64,000 nt of DNA from the NCBI RefSeq assembly GCF_017355835.1, contig NZ_JAFEWF010000008.1, positions 1-64,000 on the forward strand, read 5' to 3'. The notes under the pieces are model-generated. The model saw only the letters and a program-made list of their open reading frames with translations. It was not told the DNA's origin and did no database searches. Each line of letters starts with the position of its first letter. Position 1 is the first letter of the stretch. The position numbers and the translations under genes are program-made. Of the stretch, positions 31,313 through 39,428 are shown piece by piece. Origin of the DNA: Desertivirga brevis (GTDB lineage: Bacteria > Bacteroidota > Bacteroidia > Sphingobacteriales > Sphingobacteriaceae).

Positions 31313-31649
31313 ACGCCGCTTTATTCTTGCTGTATAAATACTTTCGGCCCCAGGCAATGTGTTTGGGGCTTTTTCTATTATTCTCGTTAGATATACCTGT
31401 TTTTTTGCCTCTGAGAGCTAAAAAGATAAATGCTCCGAGAAGGAACTCTAGAAAATTATTTTGTCCAGATTTTACAACGACTTGATTTTATAGTATTTAG
31501 AGTAAAGTTTTGATGAATAACTTCTTTATTAGTGGAAAGCAAGGATTTATACTGGAAAAAAATCAGGTATTTATGCGGGTGCTCATGATATTATAAAAAA
31601 GAGATATTTGAACTCGTTATCGTGAAACTCAAATAAGTTTAGGTAGAAA
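31313..31649. other. 337-bp intergenic region
   Basis: It contains the terminator of the second S41 gene at 31347-31375. The rest is AT-rich upstream sequence of the LuxR-type regulator, with no gene seen. Confidence 0.5.
31347..31375 (+). terminator. Rho-independent terminator after the second S41 gene
   Basis: GCCCCA at 31347-31352 pairs with TGGGGC at 31364-31369 and is followed by TTTTT. Confidence 0.75.
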
Positions 31650-32285
31650 TTGGTAAATATATTTATAGTAGAAGATCAAAGTATTGCCCGGGATGGAATT
31701 AAGACCTTAATGGAAAAAGAGCCCGGGTTTAGAGTTATTGGGGAAACGAAGAGCGATATAGAAGCTATAAATAAATTGTCCGAAGTTGACAGAGCTGAGG
31801 TATTTCTTACTGGTTTAGATCAAATTGATCAGGATAAGTTGGCGCTCGTAGAGTCAATTAAGGAACGATTTCCTGACACTAAGGTTGTGTGTTTAACCAC
31901 AGCAGTAGATCAGAAATATATCAGCAAGGTATTTAAAGCTGGCGCCTCAGGTTATCTCCTGAAATCTGTAAGTCAGGACGAAATGATATTTGCTGTAAAA
32001 CATATTGCTGCTGGCGAGAAGTATATTTGTTCCGAACTATCTATAAAACTTGTTCAACATCTTATTAACGCGCCTTATTCTAATAATCTTCAGGTAGAAC
32101 TTAGCAGGAGGGAATCTGAAGTGTTGGCATTAATTGCTGAGGGTTACACGAATAATGAAATTGCCAACAAGTTGTTTACCAGCCGCAGGACTGTTGAAGG
32201 ACACAGGCAAAACCTGCTTGATAAAACCAATACCCGTAATACTGCCGCGCTTATTAGGTATGCAGTAAAAAACGGATTAGTATAA
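31650..32285 (+). CDS. NarL/FixJ-type response regulator lacking the phospho-acceptor Asp
   Basis: This 211-residue protein has a receiver domain (1-120) and a LuxR-type helix-turn-helix (about 148-208: LSRRESEVLALIAEGYTNNEIANKLF, then SRRTVEGHRQNLLDKT). The receiver keeps the acidic pair in FIVEDQ and the KAGASGYLLK end with its Lys. Where the phosphorylated Asp of the LLD-x-x-MP motif is expected, the sequence reads VFLTGLDQID, so Gly occupies that position. It is probably controlled without phosphorylation, or binds DNA constitutively. The start is TTG at 31650; no ATG lies nearby in frame. No kinase is adjacent. Confidence 0.85.
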   Translation: MVNIFIVEDQSIARDGIKTLMEKEPGFRVIGETKSDIEAINKLSEVDRAEVFLTGLDQIDQDKLALVESIKERFPDTKVVCLTTAVDQKYISKVFKAGASGYLLKSVSQDEMIFAVKHIAAGEKYICSELSIKLVQHLINAPYSNNLQVELSRRESEVLALIAEGYTNNEIANKLFTSRRTVEGHRQNLLDKTNTRNTAALIRYAVKNGLV

Positions 32286-32385
32286 CCATCTAGTAAGCCG
32301 CAAACAGGTATTTGTTCCATATAAAAGGGGTATTTGTCCTCTATAAGTGGCTTTATTCAATTAGTATTTTTGTGTTATCTGTTAA

Positions 32386-32739
32386 ATGCTAGTGCCTATG
32401 AACGTCGAATTAACAGCCCATCTACTAGATTTCCTTGTGGAGCAGGGGTATCAGTATCTATTGTTCCAGCTGAAGTCTCAATCTTGTCCTGAAGCTACAG
32501 AGAGGTTTGAATTTATTCCAGTAAAGACTTTTCAAAATATAAGTCATTACTACTCGGGGAGTAGTTCATGCTTCTACCTTGATGCCGAACCACGGCAAAT
32601 GGCTGAGGGAATTGCAGGAAAAACTTTTTATGTTCGCTTAGATCAACAGGACTTGATCGGATTTAGCTGCTACCTTGCAAATGAGGAAGTGTTAAAACCA
32701 GAGCAGCAAGGGACCCAGGGAAGCAAAAGAGCAGTTTGA
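32386..32739 (+). CDS. Hypothetical protein of 117 residues
   Basis: I do not recognise this protein. It starts MLVPMNVELTAHLLDFLVEQGYQYLLFQL and has no signal peptide or membrane helix. Mixed helix and strand are likely, and the C-terminal 15 residues are polar (KPEQQGTQGSKRAV). It lies between two response-regulator genes in the same direction, 100 bp after one and 65 bp before the next, so a signalling or regulatory role is possible but not shown. The ATG at 32398 is an alternative start. Confidence 0.6.
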   Translation: MLVPMNVELTAHLLDFLVEQGYQYLLFQLKSQSCPEATERFEFIPVKTFQNISHYYSGSSSCFYLDAEPRQMAEGIAGKTFYVRLDQQDLIGFSCYLANEEVLKPEQQGTQGSKRAV

Positions 32740-32804
32740 TACCGTCTTGCCTCCCATAACAAAAATTAAAGCCCTAAAAGGCTTATCACATAAACTGGTA
32801 TACT

Positions 32805-33188
32805 TTGAAAAAAGTGCTCATTTTGGACGATGACCAAAGCATTCTTGAGATGATGAAAGAAGTTTTGAGTTACTCGAATTATTCGGTTGTGACAACCCAA
32901 AGTTCGGAGGAGTTTTTTCATATTATAAAACGAGATCCTCCGGATATTTTGCTAGTAGATTATCTGCTTAATGGCATCAATGGAGGTGAAGTATGCCAGC
33001 GAATTAAAAGCCTTCACACCACAAAAAAAGTTCCAGTGATTATAGTATCTGCTTATGCTAGTCAGCACGATTTTATCTCTTTATACGGCTGCGATGATAC
33101 TATTTCTAAGCCTTTTGGCCTAGACGAACTTTTGGAAAAAGTAGAACAATGCTTCAACAACAAACACCAGGAATCATTTAAAGATTAG
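32805..33188 (+). CDS. Single-domain response regulator (CheY-like)
   Basis: A 127-residue receiver domain with no output domain. The acidic pocket is in LILDDDQS, the phospho-acceptor Asp in DILLVDYLLNG at about 51, the Ser/Thr position in VIIVSAY, and the Lys in TISKPFGLDELL. All catalytic residues are present, unlike the receiver in the gene at 31650. The start is TTG at 32805. It probably relays a phosphoryl group or acts by protein contact; the partner kinase is not adjacent (the nearest one lies at 39429-40961). Confidence 0.9.
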   Translation: MKKVLILDDDQSILEMMKEVLSYSNYSVVTTQSSEEFFHIIKRDPPDILLVDYLLNGINGGEVCQRIKSLHTTKKVPVIIVSAYASQHDFISLYGCDDTISKPFGLDELLEKVEQCFNNKHQESFKD

Positions 33189-33377
33189 TAGGTCGCTGTT
33201 ACTATAAAACCTATCTAAAAAGGTTTAGACCACTCGAGTTGCTACCAACAATGGAAAAGGTAAAAACTTATTTTAGTAGTAGTATCATTAAATAGAATTT
33301 TTAAGAACTATTCTTTAAGTATGCTGTTGAGAAATAACAACAATAATACTAATAACCCGAAATCTAATTCTATATCT

Positions 33378-33695
33378 ATGAAAAACTATAAAGACATATT
33401 AAATGATGCAGAATCATTAATCAAGGATGTTTCAGGACCTAGCAATGGAAAGATCATTGCTGCAGCAGCCATCGGTTTAGCCGCTGGAGCTGTTTTGGGA
33501 ATCCTGTTGGCTCCTGCAAGCGGTTCTGAAACACGCAGTAATATTACTGATTCCTTAGCGGGAGCAGGTGGTACTATTAAAGATAAAGCGAAACAAGGAT
33601 TTGACAAAATTTCAGATCTTAGTTCTCAGGCAGTAAGCTCTGTTAAGTCAAAAGTTCAGGGAACTGGCGTAGCTGATACAGCGCCCGCAGTATAA
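33378..33695 (+). CDS. YtxH domain stress-type membrane protein
   Basis: A 105-residue protein: MKNYKDILNDAESLIKDV, a glycine-rich hydrophobic segment (IIAAAAIGLAAGAVLGILLAP), then the YtxH signature APASGSETRSNI and an amphipathic tail of Lys/Ser/Val repeats ending AVSSVKSKVQ. The family is associated with general stress in many bacteria; its molecular role is not known. An upstream start at 33321 would add an Asn-rich stretch with no family support. A strong terminator follows, so it is a single-gene transcript. Confidence 0.88.
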   Translation: MKNYKDILNDAESLIKDVSGPSNGKIIAAAAIGLAAGAVLGILLAPASGSETRSNITDSLAGAGGTIKDKAKQGFDKISDLSSQAVSSVKSKVQGTGVADTAPAV

Positions 33696-33724
33696 AGTAT
33701 AAGTACATTTTTAATTGATAGGAT

Positions 33725-33758
33725 ACCGGTACGCAAGCATAGCGTGCCGGTTTTTTTA
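33725..33758 (+). terminator. Rho-independent terminator of the YtxH gene
   Basis: ACCGGTACGC at 33725-33734 pairs with GCGTGCCGGT at 33742-33751 (one G-U) and is followed by a run of seven T. Confidence 0.92.
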
Positions 33759-34353
33759 TTTGCCTTAATTCGTGTTTAAATACCTCACATCCCTTTAACT
33801 CCGCCTGAATCCTCCGTTTTTTTAGTTTAGCAGCAAGTTTCCATGTCAAAATAAAAAAGGGTTGAACTTGCGTTCAACCCCACATCTACCTATGAAAAAC
33901 ATGTCCTTATGGGAAGGACACGTTGTTTTACTGAAAATATTACTCAAGGTTACGTATTTAAATAGCGTTTCTTTCAAAGGGTTGATTTACAGTGAGAAAA
34001 AATTGATATTTCTTTCTGAAGTAAGTGTAACTTTCCTTTTATTTGCTTGCTTATCACAAAGTACTCGATTTAAAATCCGGGCTAATTGCTTTTACTTTTC
34101 TTTTTTGAGAGCCTAATTGGTGTTATTGAGTGTCTAAATCTTCCTTATATAGCTCAAGTAAATCGCTTCGCTAAGTTATTAATTATCAGAAAAAACCTGC
34201 AAGCTACTATAATCCTTCGCTTGAGAATTTCTGCTCATGAAGATTTTCTTCTTGTTATTAATATTGTGGTTAGAAGGCCGAATTTTTATATTTTTGGAAA
34301 TCGATTTCCAACAAGGAATATCGATGCTCAACCAACTAAATTTACAATAACCA
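33759..34353. other. 595-bp intergenic region upstream of the GH95 gene
   Basis: No gene is supported. ORFs at 33862-34116 and 34086-34394 show no family pattern and have AT-rich, low-complexity translations. It contains the perfect hairpin at 33859-33880 (GGGTTGAAC/GTTCAACCC) and ATCTACCTATGAAAA at 33884-33898, which closely match an arrangement upstream of the GH97 gene. A second small stem, GTCCTT-ATGG-GAAGGAC, follows at about 33903-33919. Confidence 0.55.
33859..33898 (+). promoter_or_regulatory. Hairpin plus ATCTACCTATGAAAA leader element
   Basis: A 9-bp perfect hairpin with a TTGC loop is preceded by an A-run and followed three bases later by ATCTACCTATGAAAA. The counterpart at 8965-9023 has the same order, with ATCTAACCTATGAAAA. 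The two lie 456 and 433 bp before the GH95 and GH97 start codons respectively. The role is unknown; a shared non-coding RNA or leader motif is possible. Confidence 0.4.
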
Positions 34354-36801
34354 ATGCGCCTATTATTTTTATGCCTATTGCTAGGCTTGCTTAAAGCTTC
34401 ATTTGCTCAAGACAAAGACCTGATGTTATGGTATGACAAGCCAGCTACTAAGTGGACAGAAGCGCTTCCTGTAGGAAATGGATTGCTAGGAGCCATGATT
34501 TTCGGAAATCCCAGGGAGGAATTACTTCAGCTTAACGAGGCGACCTTGTGGAGCGGCGGACCTGTTAAAGCAAACGTTAATCCCAAAGCGGCGGACTACC
34601 TTGCCAGTACCAGGAAGTCACTGCTTGAAAGGGAAGATTATCAGGAGGCTAATAAACAAGCGAAGGGCATTCAGGGTCTTTACTCTCAATCTTATCTTCC
34701 TTTAGCAGATCTGAAGCTGAAACAAGAGATTGGTTCTGCTAACTACAACCAGTTTAGAAGAGATTTAGATATAAGCAAAAGCCTTGCAACTGTTAGCTTC
34801 AATGCTAATAATGTGAATTTTAAGCGTGAAATAATAGCTACCGCTCCTGGAAAAGCAATTATTGTCCGGTTTAGTTCAAGCAAGCCGGGAATGATTAGCT
34901 TCAAAGCCGGTCTTACCAGTCTAATTAAATATAGTGTAGCTGCGGATGGACCTGATGGAATTATTCTGAAGGGAAAAGCTCCATCGCAGGTAGATCCCAA
35001 CTATGTAGATTATAACGTGGAGCCAGTTAAGTATGCAGAAAATGGCTGCGACGGAATGCGGGTAGCTTTGCAGGTAAGGGCGGTATTAAGTGGAGGGGAA
35101 GCACATGCAGACTCTTCTGGAATTACTGTCCGGAATGCGGATGAGGTCCTTTTATTTATTTGCGCGGCTACAAGCTTCAATGGATTTGATAAATGCCCGG
35201 TCAGCGCGGGGAAAAATGAATTGAAGATCTGCAGCGAAAATCTTAAGGCAGCAGTACGAAAGTCCTGGACTGAGCTTCAATCAGAACATTTAAAGGATTA
35301 TTCCAAATATTTCAATCGTGTCAACTTCAGGCTTGGAACAGGTCAGGAAAGTGCTATTTCAAAATTACCCACGGAAAAGCGCTTAATTGCATTTAGTCAG
35401 GGAGAAAAGGATCTTGCTTTTGAAACGCTGCTTTATCAGTACGGGCGTTACTTGCTCATAAGTTCTTCAAGACCCGGAGGGCCACCCGCCAATCTGCAAG
35501 GTATTTGGAATAATTTGCTGAGGGCCCCTTGGAGTTCCAATTATACGATCAATATTAATACTCAAATGAACTACTGGCCTGCAGCCATCAGTAATCTGGA
35601 GGAAATGGAATATCCCTTGTTTGGTTTTATAAAAGACCTGTCTATCACTGGTAAAGCAACAGCGAAGGAGTTTTATAAGTTGAGGGGCTGGGTTGCTCAT
35701 CATAATAGCGATATCTGGGCTATTAGTAATCCTGTAGGAGATCTGGGTAAGGGAGATCCAAAATGGGCTAACTGGTATATGGGAGCTCCTTGGCTAAGTC
35801 GCCATTTATTTGAACATTACCGCTTCACTAAAGATAAACGCTTTTTGAAGGATGTTTACCCTGTTTTAAAGGGAGCAGCGGAGTTTTTGGTAGACTTTCT
35901 CGTGGAGGATAAGAATGGTTATCTAATTACTGCTCCTTCTTTTTCTCCTGAGAATGAGTATTTCGACGACAAAGGAAACCCGGCTAATACATCTATTGCT
36001 ACAACCATGGATATGTCAATAATCAGGGATCATTTCAGAAATTGTATAGAAGCGGCAGAAGCACTGAATATTGACCCAGCATTTAGAGATATACTTAAGT
36101 CAAAGCTTGCCAAGCTATATCCGATGCATATTGGGAAGAAAGGAAACTTGCAGGAATGGTATAAGGATTGGGAAGATGTAGAGCCTCATCACCGTCATGT
36201 TAGTCATCTTTACGGACTGCATCCTGGTCGCGAAATTTCTCCACTAATCGATTTAAGGATTGCCACCGCAAGTAAAAAAACGCTTGAATTGCGCGGAGAT
36301 GATGGAACCGGCTGGAGCTTGGCCTGGAAGATCAATTTTTGGGCAAGATTACTTGATGGAAATCATGCTTATAAATTAATTAGAGATCTGATGCGCGACA
36401 TAAGCGTTTCAAAAGGTGGAGGGCTCTATGCTAATCTATTTGATGCTCATCCTCCTTTCCAGATTGACGGAAACTTCGGAGCTACGTCAGGTATGACTGA
36501 AATGCTCTTGCAAAGTCATTTAGACGAGCTGCACCTTCTGCCTGCCCTGCCGGATGCATGGCAGGAGGGAAGCGTTTCGGGACTGAAAGCTCGGGGGGCC
36601 TTTACAGTCGATCTTCAATGGAAGCAGGGGAAATTACAGACAGCCATTATTCGTTCAGCAAACGGAGGAAAATGCACAATAAGAACAGAAACGGCAGTGG
36701 AAGTAAAAGGGATGGCTGTGTCCAGCAGCAGATCGGGCGATAGATACATCACTACAATCAATACAAAGAAAGGACAGACCTACAGAATTGTTGCCAGGTA
36801 A
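34354..36801 (+). CDS. GH95 family alpha-L-fucosidase (or alpha-L-galactosidase)
   Basis: An 815-residue exported enzyme with a signal peptide (1-18, SFAQ). The N-terminal beta domain begins LMLWYDKPATKWTEALPVGNGLLGAM with LNEATLWSGGP, which is diagnostic for GH95. The (alpha/alpha)6 barrel carries SSRPGGPPANLQGIWN, APSFSPENEY (about 527-536), HRHVSHLYGLHPG (about 613) and FQIDGNFGATSGMTEML (about 702), which hold the inverting acid and base residues. A C-terminal beta domain follows. It removes terminal alpha-1,2-L-fucose or L-galactose from plant or animal glycans. It is followed by an AraC regulator gene and has no transporter partner nearby. Confidence 0.95.
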   Translation: MRLLFLCLLLGLLKASFAQDKDLMLWYDKPATKWTEALPVGNGLLGAMIFGNPREELLQLNEATLWSGGPVKANVNPKAADYLASTRKSLLEREDYQEANKQAKGIQGLYSQSYLPLADLKLKQEIGSANYNQFRRDLDISKSLATVSFNANNVNFKREIIATAPGKAIIVRFSSSKPGMISFKAGLTSLIKYSVAADGPDGIILKGKAPSQVDPNYVDYNVEPVKYAENGCDGMRVALQVRAVLSGGEAHADSSGITVRNADEVLLFICAATSFNGFDKCPVSAGKNELKICSENLKAAVRKSWTELQSEHLKDYSKYFNRVNFRLGTGQESAISKLPTEKRLIAFSQGEKDLAFETLLYQYGRYLLISSSRPGGPPANLQGIWNNLLRAPWSSNYTININTQMNYWPAAISNLEEMEYPLFGFIKDLSITGKATAKEFYKLRGWVAHHNSDIWAISNPVGDLGKGDPKWANWYMGAPWLSRHLFEHYRFTKDKRFLKDVYPVLKGAAEFLVDFLVEDKNGYLITAPSFSPENEYFDDKGNPANTSIATTMDMSIIRDHFRNCIEAAEALNIDPAFRDILKSKLAKLYPMHIGKKGNLQEWYKDWEDVEPHHRHVSHLYGLHPGREISPLIDLRIATASKKTLELRGDDGTGWSLAWKINFWARLLDGNHAYKLIRDLMRDISVSKGGGLYANLFDAHPPFQIDGNFGATSGMTEMLLQSHLDELHLLPALPDAWQEGSVSGLKARGAFTVDLQWKQGKLQTAIIRSANGGKCTIRTETAVEVKGMAVSSSRSGDRYITTINTKKGQTYRIVAR

Positions 36802-36857
36802 ATATTGATAAGGAATAAAGAAAGCAAAGGATATTAGCATCGTTTGTTTTCTTTATT

Positions 36858-36865
36858 TACTTTTG
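36858..36865 (+). promoter_or_regulatory. Candidate -7 element TACTTTTG before the AraC gene
   Basis: An exact TAnnTTTG match lies 70 bp before the chosen ATG. No well-spaced -33 TTG is seen, so this is tentative. It overlaps the TTG codon at 36863 that would otherwise extend the ORF. Confidence 0.35.
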
Positions 36866-36934
36866 AGTGTAAACCATTTCCCGGAGTGTAACCGGAATCA
36901 AGAAACACAAGCACATAGAAGCCAAATTCCTGCT

Positions 36935-37819
36935 ATGAAACCTTTATTTCATAAAGTACCTGTAAAGCCAGAAAGTACATTTAGTGTCAGGCATGACGTT
37001 AAATCTAATTTTGTAGGTATATGGCATTACCATCCTGAGCTGGAATTGCATTATATAATAAAGGGAGAAGGGGTGAAGTTTATAGGGGATAAAATTAGTA
37101 ATTTTTCTCCCGGAGAGATAGTTCTGCTGGGAGAAAATCTTCCTCATACCTGGAGATCAAGTGACGAGTATTATCAGAACAACCCGGAACTAGAGATCGA
37201 GGTGATAGTGATCCACTTTCTTCCTGACTGCCTTGGTAAACATATTTTGAGTTTACCTGAAGCTTATCTTCTACCAAAGCTGTTTGAGAAGGCAAAAAGT
37301 GGGATGGATATTAAAGGAGAAACGAGAGCTAAGATTGCAGAATTAATGCGTGCTGCTTTGAATGCAACAAACCTTGAAAGGATCGTGATTTTTCTTTCCA
37401 TACTACAGATCCTTTCTGAGACTACCGAGTTCAAACAAATAGTGACGCAACAAAACGTGTATCAGTCGAACGAAATGGACGTGGTGCGATTGAACAGGGT
37501 ATATAATTACACACTGTCCAACTATAACAAAGATATAACCCTTGAGGAGATCGCGTCTATCGGCAATTTGAGTGTTACATCTTTCTGCCGTTACTTTAAA
37601 TTAATGACGCGGAAAACCTACTATGATTTCCTGATCGAGATCCGAATAAGTCACGCCTGTAGAGCTTTAGTTGAAGATAAGCTACCTACTGAGATGATAT
37701 GCTTCGATTGCGGCTTCAATAACGTATCTAACTTCTACCGTCACTTTAAAAAGGTGACTCGCCTCACTCCTTTAGAATATAAACGGAAGTATCTGCACAA
37801 GAGCAAACAGCCAGCCTAA
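36935..37819 (+). CDS. AraC family transcriptional regulator
   Basis: A 294-residue regulator. The N-terminal cupin sensor (about 1-140) carries GIWHYHPELELHYIIKGEG and GDKISNFSPGEIVLLGENLPHTW, the sugar-binding jelly-roll pattern. The C-terminal double helix-turn-helix (about 190-290) carries LEEIASIGNLSVTSFCRYFKLMT and ICFDCGFNNVSNFYRHFKKVTRLTPLEYKR. It probably senses a sugar and controls the adjacent GH95 gene or a regulon elsewhere. MKPLFHK at 36935 is preferred over TTG at 36863 because the upstream part overlaps a promoter-like element. Confidence 0.9.
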   Translation: MKPLFHKVPVKPESTFSVRHDVKSNFVGIWHYHPELELHYIIKGEGVKFIGDKISNFSPGEIVLLGENLPHTWRSSDEYYQNNPELEIEVIVIHFLPDCLGKHILSLPEAYLLPKLFEKAKSGMDIKGETRAKIAELMRAALNATNLERIVIFLSILQILSETTEFKQIVTQQNVYQSNEMDVVRLNRVYNYTLSNYNKDITLEEIASIGNLSVTSFCRYFKLMTRKTYYDFLIEIRISHACRALVEDKLPTEMICFDCGFNNVSNFYRHFKKVTRLTPLEYKRKYLHKSKQPA

Positions 37820-37910
37820 AAAAATCTTTGGATATCATTAGTTAATTTTATTATTTCAAGAGTTAATAAAAAGAGTATATTCGCGGACTAAACTAAAAAT
37901 AGTTATTCTC

Positions 37911-38207
37911 ATGATTAAAAAAATGTCTATCAAATTAGCTGGCCTTGCAATGGCAGTTATGTTCCTTAGTTCTTGTTACACTTATTCAACTGTTGTGGGT
38001 AAAGGTGCTCAGGGAAGTCAATCTGTTACTAAATGGAACCATTATGTGATCTATGGTCTAGCTCCTGTTGGCGTTTCTGATGCAAAAGCATTAGCAGGTG
38101 GTGCTACAGACTATACAGTAACAACTAAACAATCATTTGTTAACGGCTTAATTTCTGGTATCACTTTCGGAATTTACACACCCACAACAACAATTGTTAC
38201 TAAATAA
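37911..38207 (+). CDS. Bor-like small lipoprotein
   Basis: A 98-residue lipoprotein with a signal segment MSIKLAGLAMAVMFLSSC and YTYSTVVGKGAQGSQ, WNHYVIYGLAPVG and SFVNGLISGITFGIYTPTT, the pattern of the lambda Bor family (PF06291). The lambda prototype is a surface lipoprotein linked to serum resistance; in Bacteroidota these are common single genes of unknown role. Its own hairpin terminator follows at once. Confidence 0.82.
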   Translation: MIKKMSIKLAGLAMAVMFLSSCYTYSTVVGKGAQGSQSVTKWNHYVIYGLAPVGVSDAKALAGGATDYTVTTKQSFVNGLISGITFGIYTPTTTIVTK

Positions 38208-38212
38208 GCTTT

Positions 38213-38238
38213 GGAGAGATTTTATCTCTCCTTTTTTT
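38213..38238 (+). terminator. Terminator of the Bor-like gene, abutting the next start codon
   Basis: GGAGAGA at 38213-38219 pairs with TCTCTCC at 38225-38231, and TTTTTTT runs to 38238. The next gene's ATG begins at 38239, so the T-run ends directly at a start codon. Confidence 0.8.
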
Positions 38239-38436
38239 ATGAAGAAAATAATATTTCTGGTGAGCCTTTCACTATGTCTGATTGGCGTCCTCCGCCTTAC
38301 ACAACAACTTCCCGTGAATACATCTGACTTCAACCTCGGGTTGTTGCTAGGACAAATAATTATATTGCTGGTATTTGGTTATGTTGCCTTTATTTGTCGT
38401 GGAGCTTTTTCTAACACCAAAAATCGTTCCCGTTAG
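38239..38436 (+). CDS. Small two-helix membrane protein
   Basis: I do not recognise this 65-residue protein. Two hydrophobic helices are clear: KIIFLVSLSLCLIGVL near the N-terminus and LGLLLGQIIILLVFGYVAFI in the middle. A short polar basic tail (NTKNRSR) follows. The ATG at 38239 directly follows the T-run of a terminator, so translation would depend on read-through or on a start inside the hairpin region. It could be a real small protein or a chance ORF. Confidence 0.5.
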   Translation: MKKIIFLVSLSLCLIGVLRLTQQLPVNTSDFNLGLLLGQIIILLVFGYVAFICRGAFSNTKNRSR

Positions 38437-38551
38437 GATATCTTGCCTTCCTAACCGTTTAGGGATATTATATTTCCCAAAAAAATCTCTGTTAATTAGT
38501 CGGGAAAGTTTTGATCTGACCTAGTCGTAAGCTAAAAGATTTTGCTCTTCC

Positions 38552-39343
38552 TTAATCTACTGCTCTTCCATAAGCCTCTATGGCTTTAACCTGACTTGCT
38601 ACAAGCTCATCCTGGCCTTCATCTGAGTTGAGATATCGCTCTTCAGCTGGATTACTGATAAAACCAATTTCTGTGAGGACAGCTGGCATCCCAGCTTTAG
38701 CCAGAACAGCTAAGCTTTGTTCTTTGAAGCCCCTGCTTTGACGGCCGCTCTTCACATATTCTGTTTGCAGAAGCTTAGCAAAACGAATGCTCTGTGTTCG
38801 ATTGGTGTTTTTTATAAGCGAAAAAATGATAATACTCTCAGGGTCACGCGGATCGTAGCCATCATAGTTCTTTTGATAATTCTTCTCTAAAAGGATAGAG
38901 GCGTTTTCCCTAACAGCTACATCCTGTTCTTTGGTCCGCCCAAATCCAGATACGAATGTTTCTGTACCATTAGTTGTTGTACGGCTTGGTGAGTTGGTAG
39001 GCATGGAATTACAGTGAATTGAAATAAACAAGTCGGCCTTCGATTGATTAGCAATTTCTATTCGCCGGTATAATGGAATAAAGACATCTGTAGAACGGGT
39101 ATAGATTACCCTGGTATCGGGATAACGTTCACGAATAGCCTTGCCAAGTCTTAGAGCAACTTGAAGAGTCACATATTTTTCGGATGAAATTTTTCCTTTT
39201 GAGCCTGCATCAATACCGCCATGGCCAGCATCAATAACAATAGTTTTTAAGGGGAGTGTATTTTTAAAAGAAACGCTTACAAAATAAATGGTTGTAAGAA
39301 AGAGCGCGTTGAATATGATTTTTTTGTAAAAATTTGCGGACAT
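38552..39343 (-). CDS. N-acetylmuramoyl-L-alanine amidase (Amidase_3)
   Basis: A 263-residue exported zinc hydrolase that cuts the lactyl-amide bond between muramic acid and the peptide stem. An N-terminal hydrophobic segment (FNALFLTTIYFVSVSF) is followed by the Amidase_3 domain: TIVIDAGHGGIDAGS with the first zinc His, the Glu ligand in KISSEKYVTL, LFISIHCNSMP with the second His, and the catalytic Glu in VLTEIGFISN. No LysM or SPOR domain is visible. It is probably an AmiC-type enzyme acting in cell division or wall turnover. The transcript appears monocistronic. Confidence 0.93.
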   Translation of the reverse strand: MSANFYKKIIFNALFLTTIYFVSVSFKNTLPLKTIVIDAGHGGIDAGSKGKISSEKYVTLQVALRLGKAIRERYPDTRVIYTRSTDVFIPLYRRIEIANQSKADLFISIHCNSMPTNSPSRTTTNGTETFVSGFGRTKEQDVAVRENASILLEKNYQKNYDGYDPRDPESIIIFSLIKNTNRTQSIRFAKLLQTEYVKSGRQSRGFKEQSLAVLAKAGMPAVLTEIGFISNPAEERYLNSDEGQDELVASQVKAIEAYGRAVD

Positions 39344-39428
39344 TTTTAGAGTTTGCGAAGGTTACAAAATTTATAGTATTTAACAAATAGAACCAGTATA
39401 TTTAAATAGGTTTAATTCGGTCAGAAAT

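Noticed and set aside
33862..34394. Plus-strand ORFs of 84 and 102 residues upstream of the GH95 gene
   Set aside because: The translations are AT-driven, show no family pattern, overlap each other and run into the GH95 signal peptide region.
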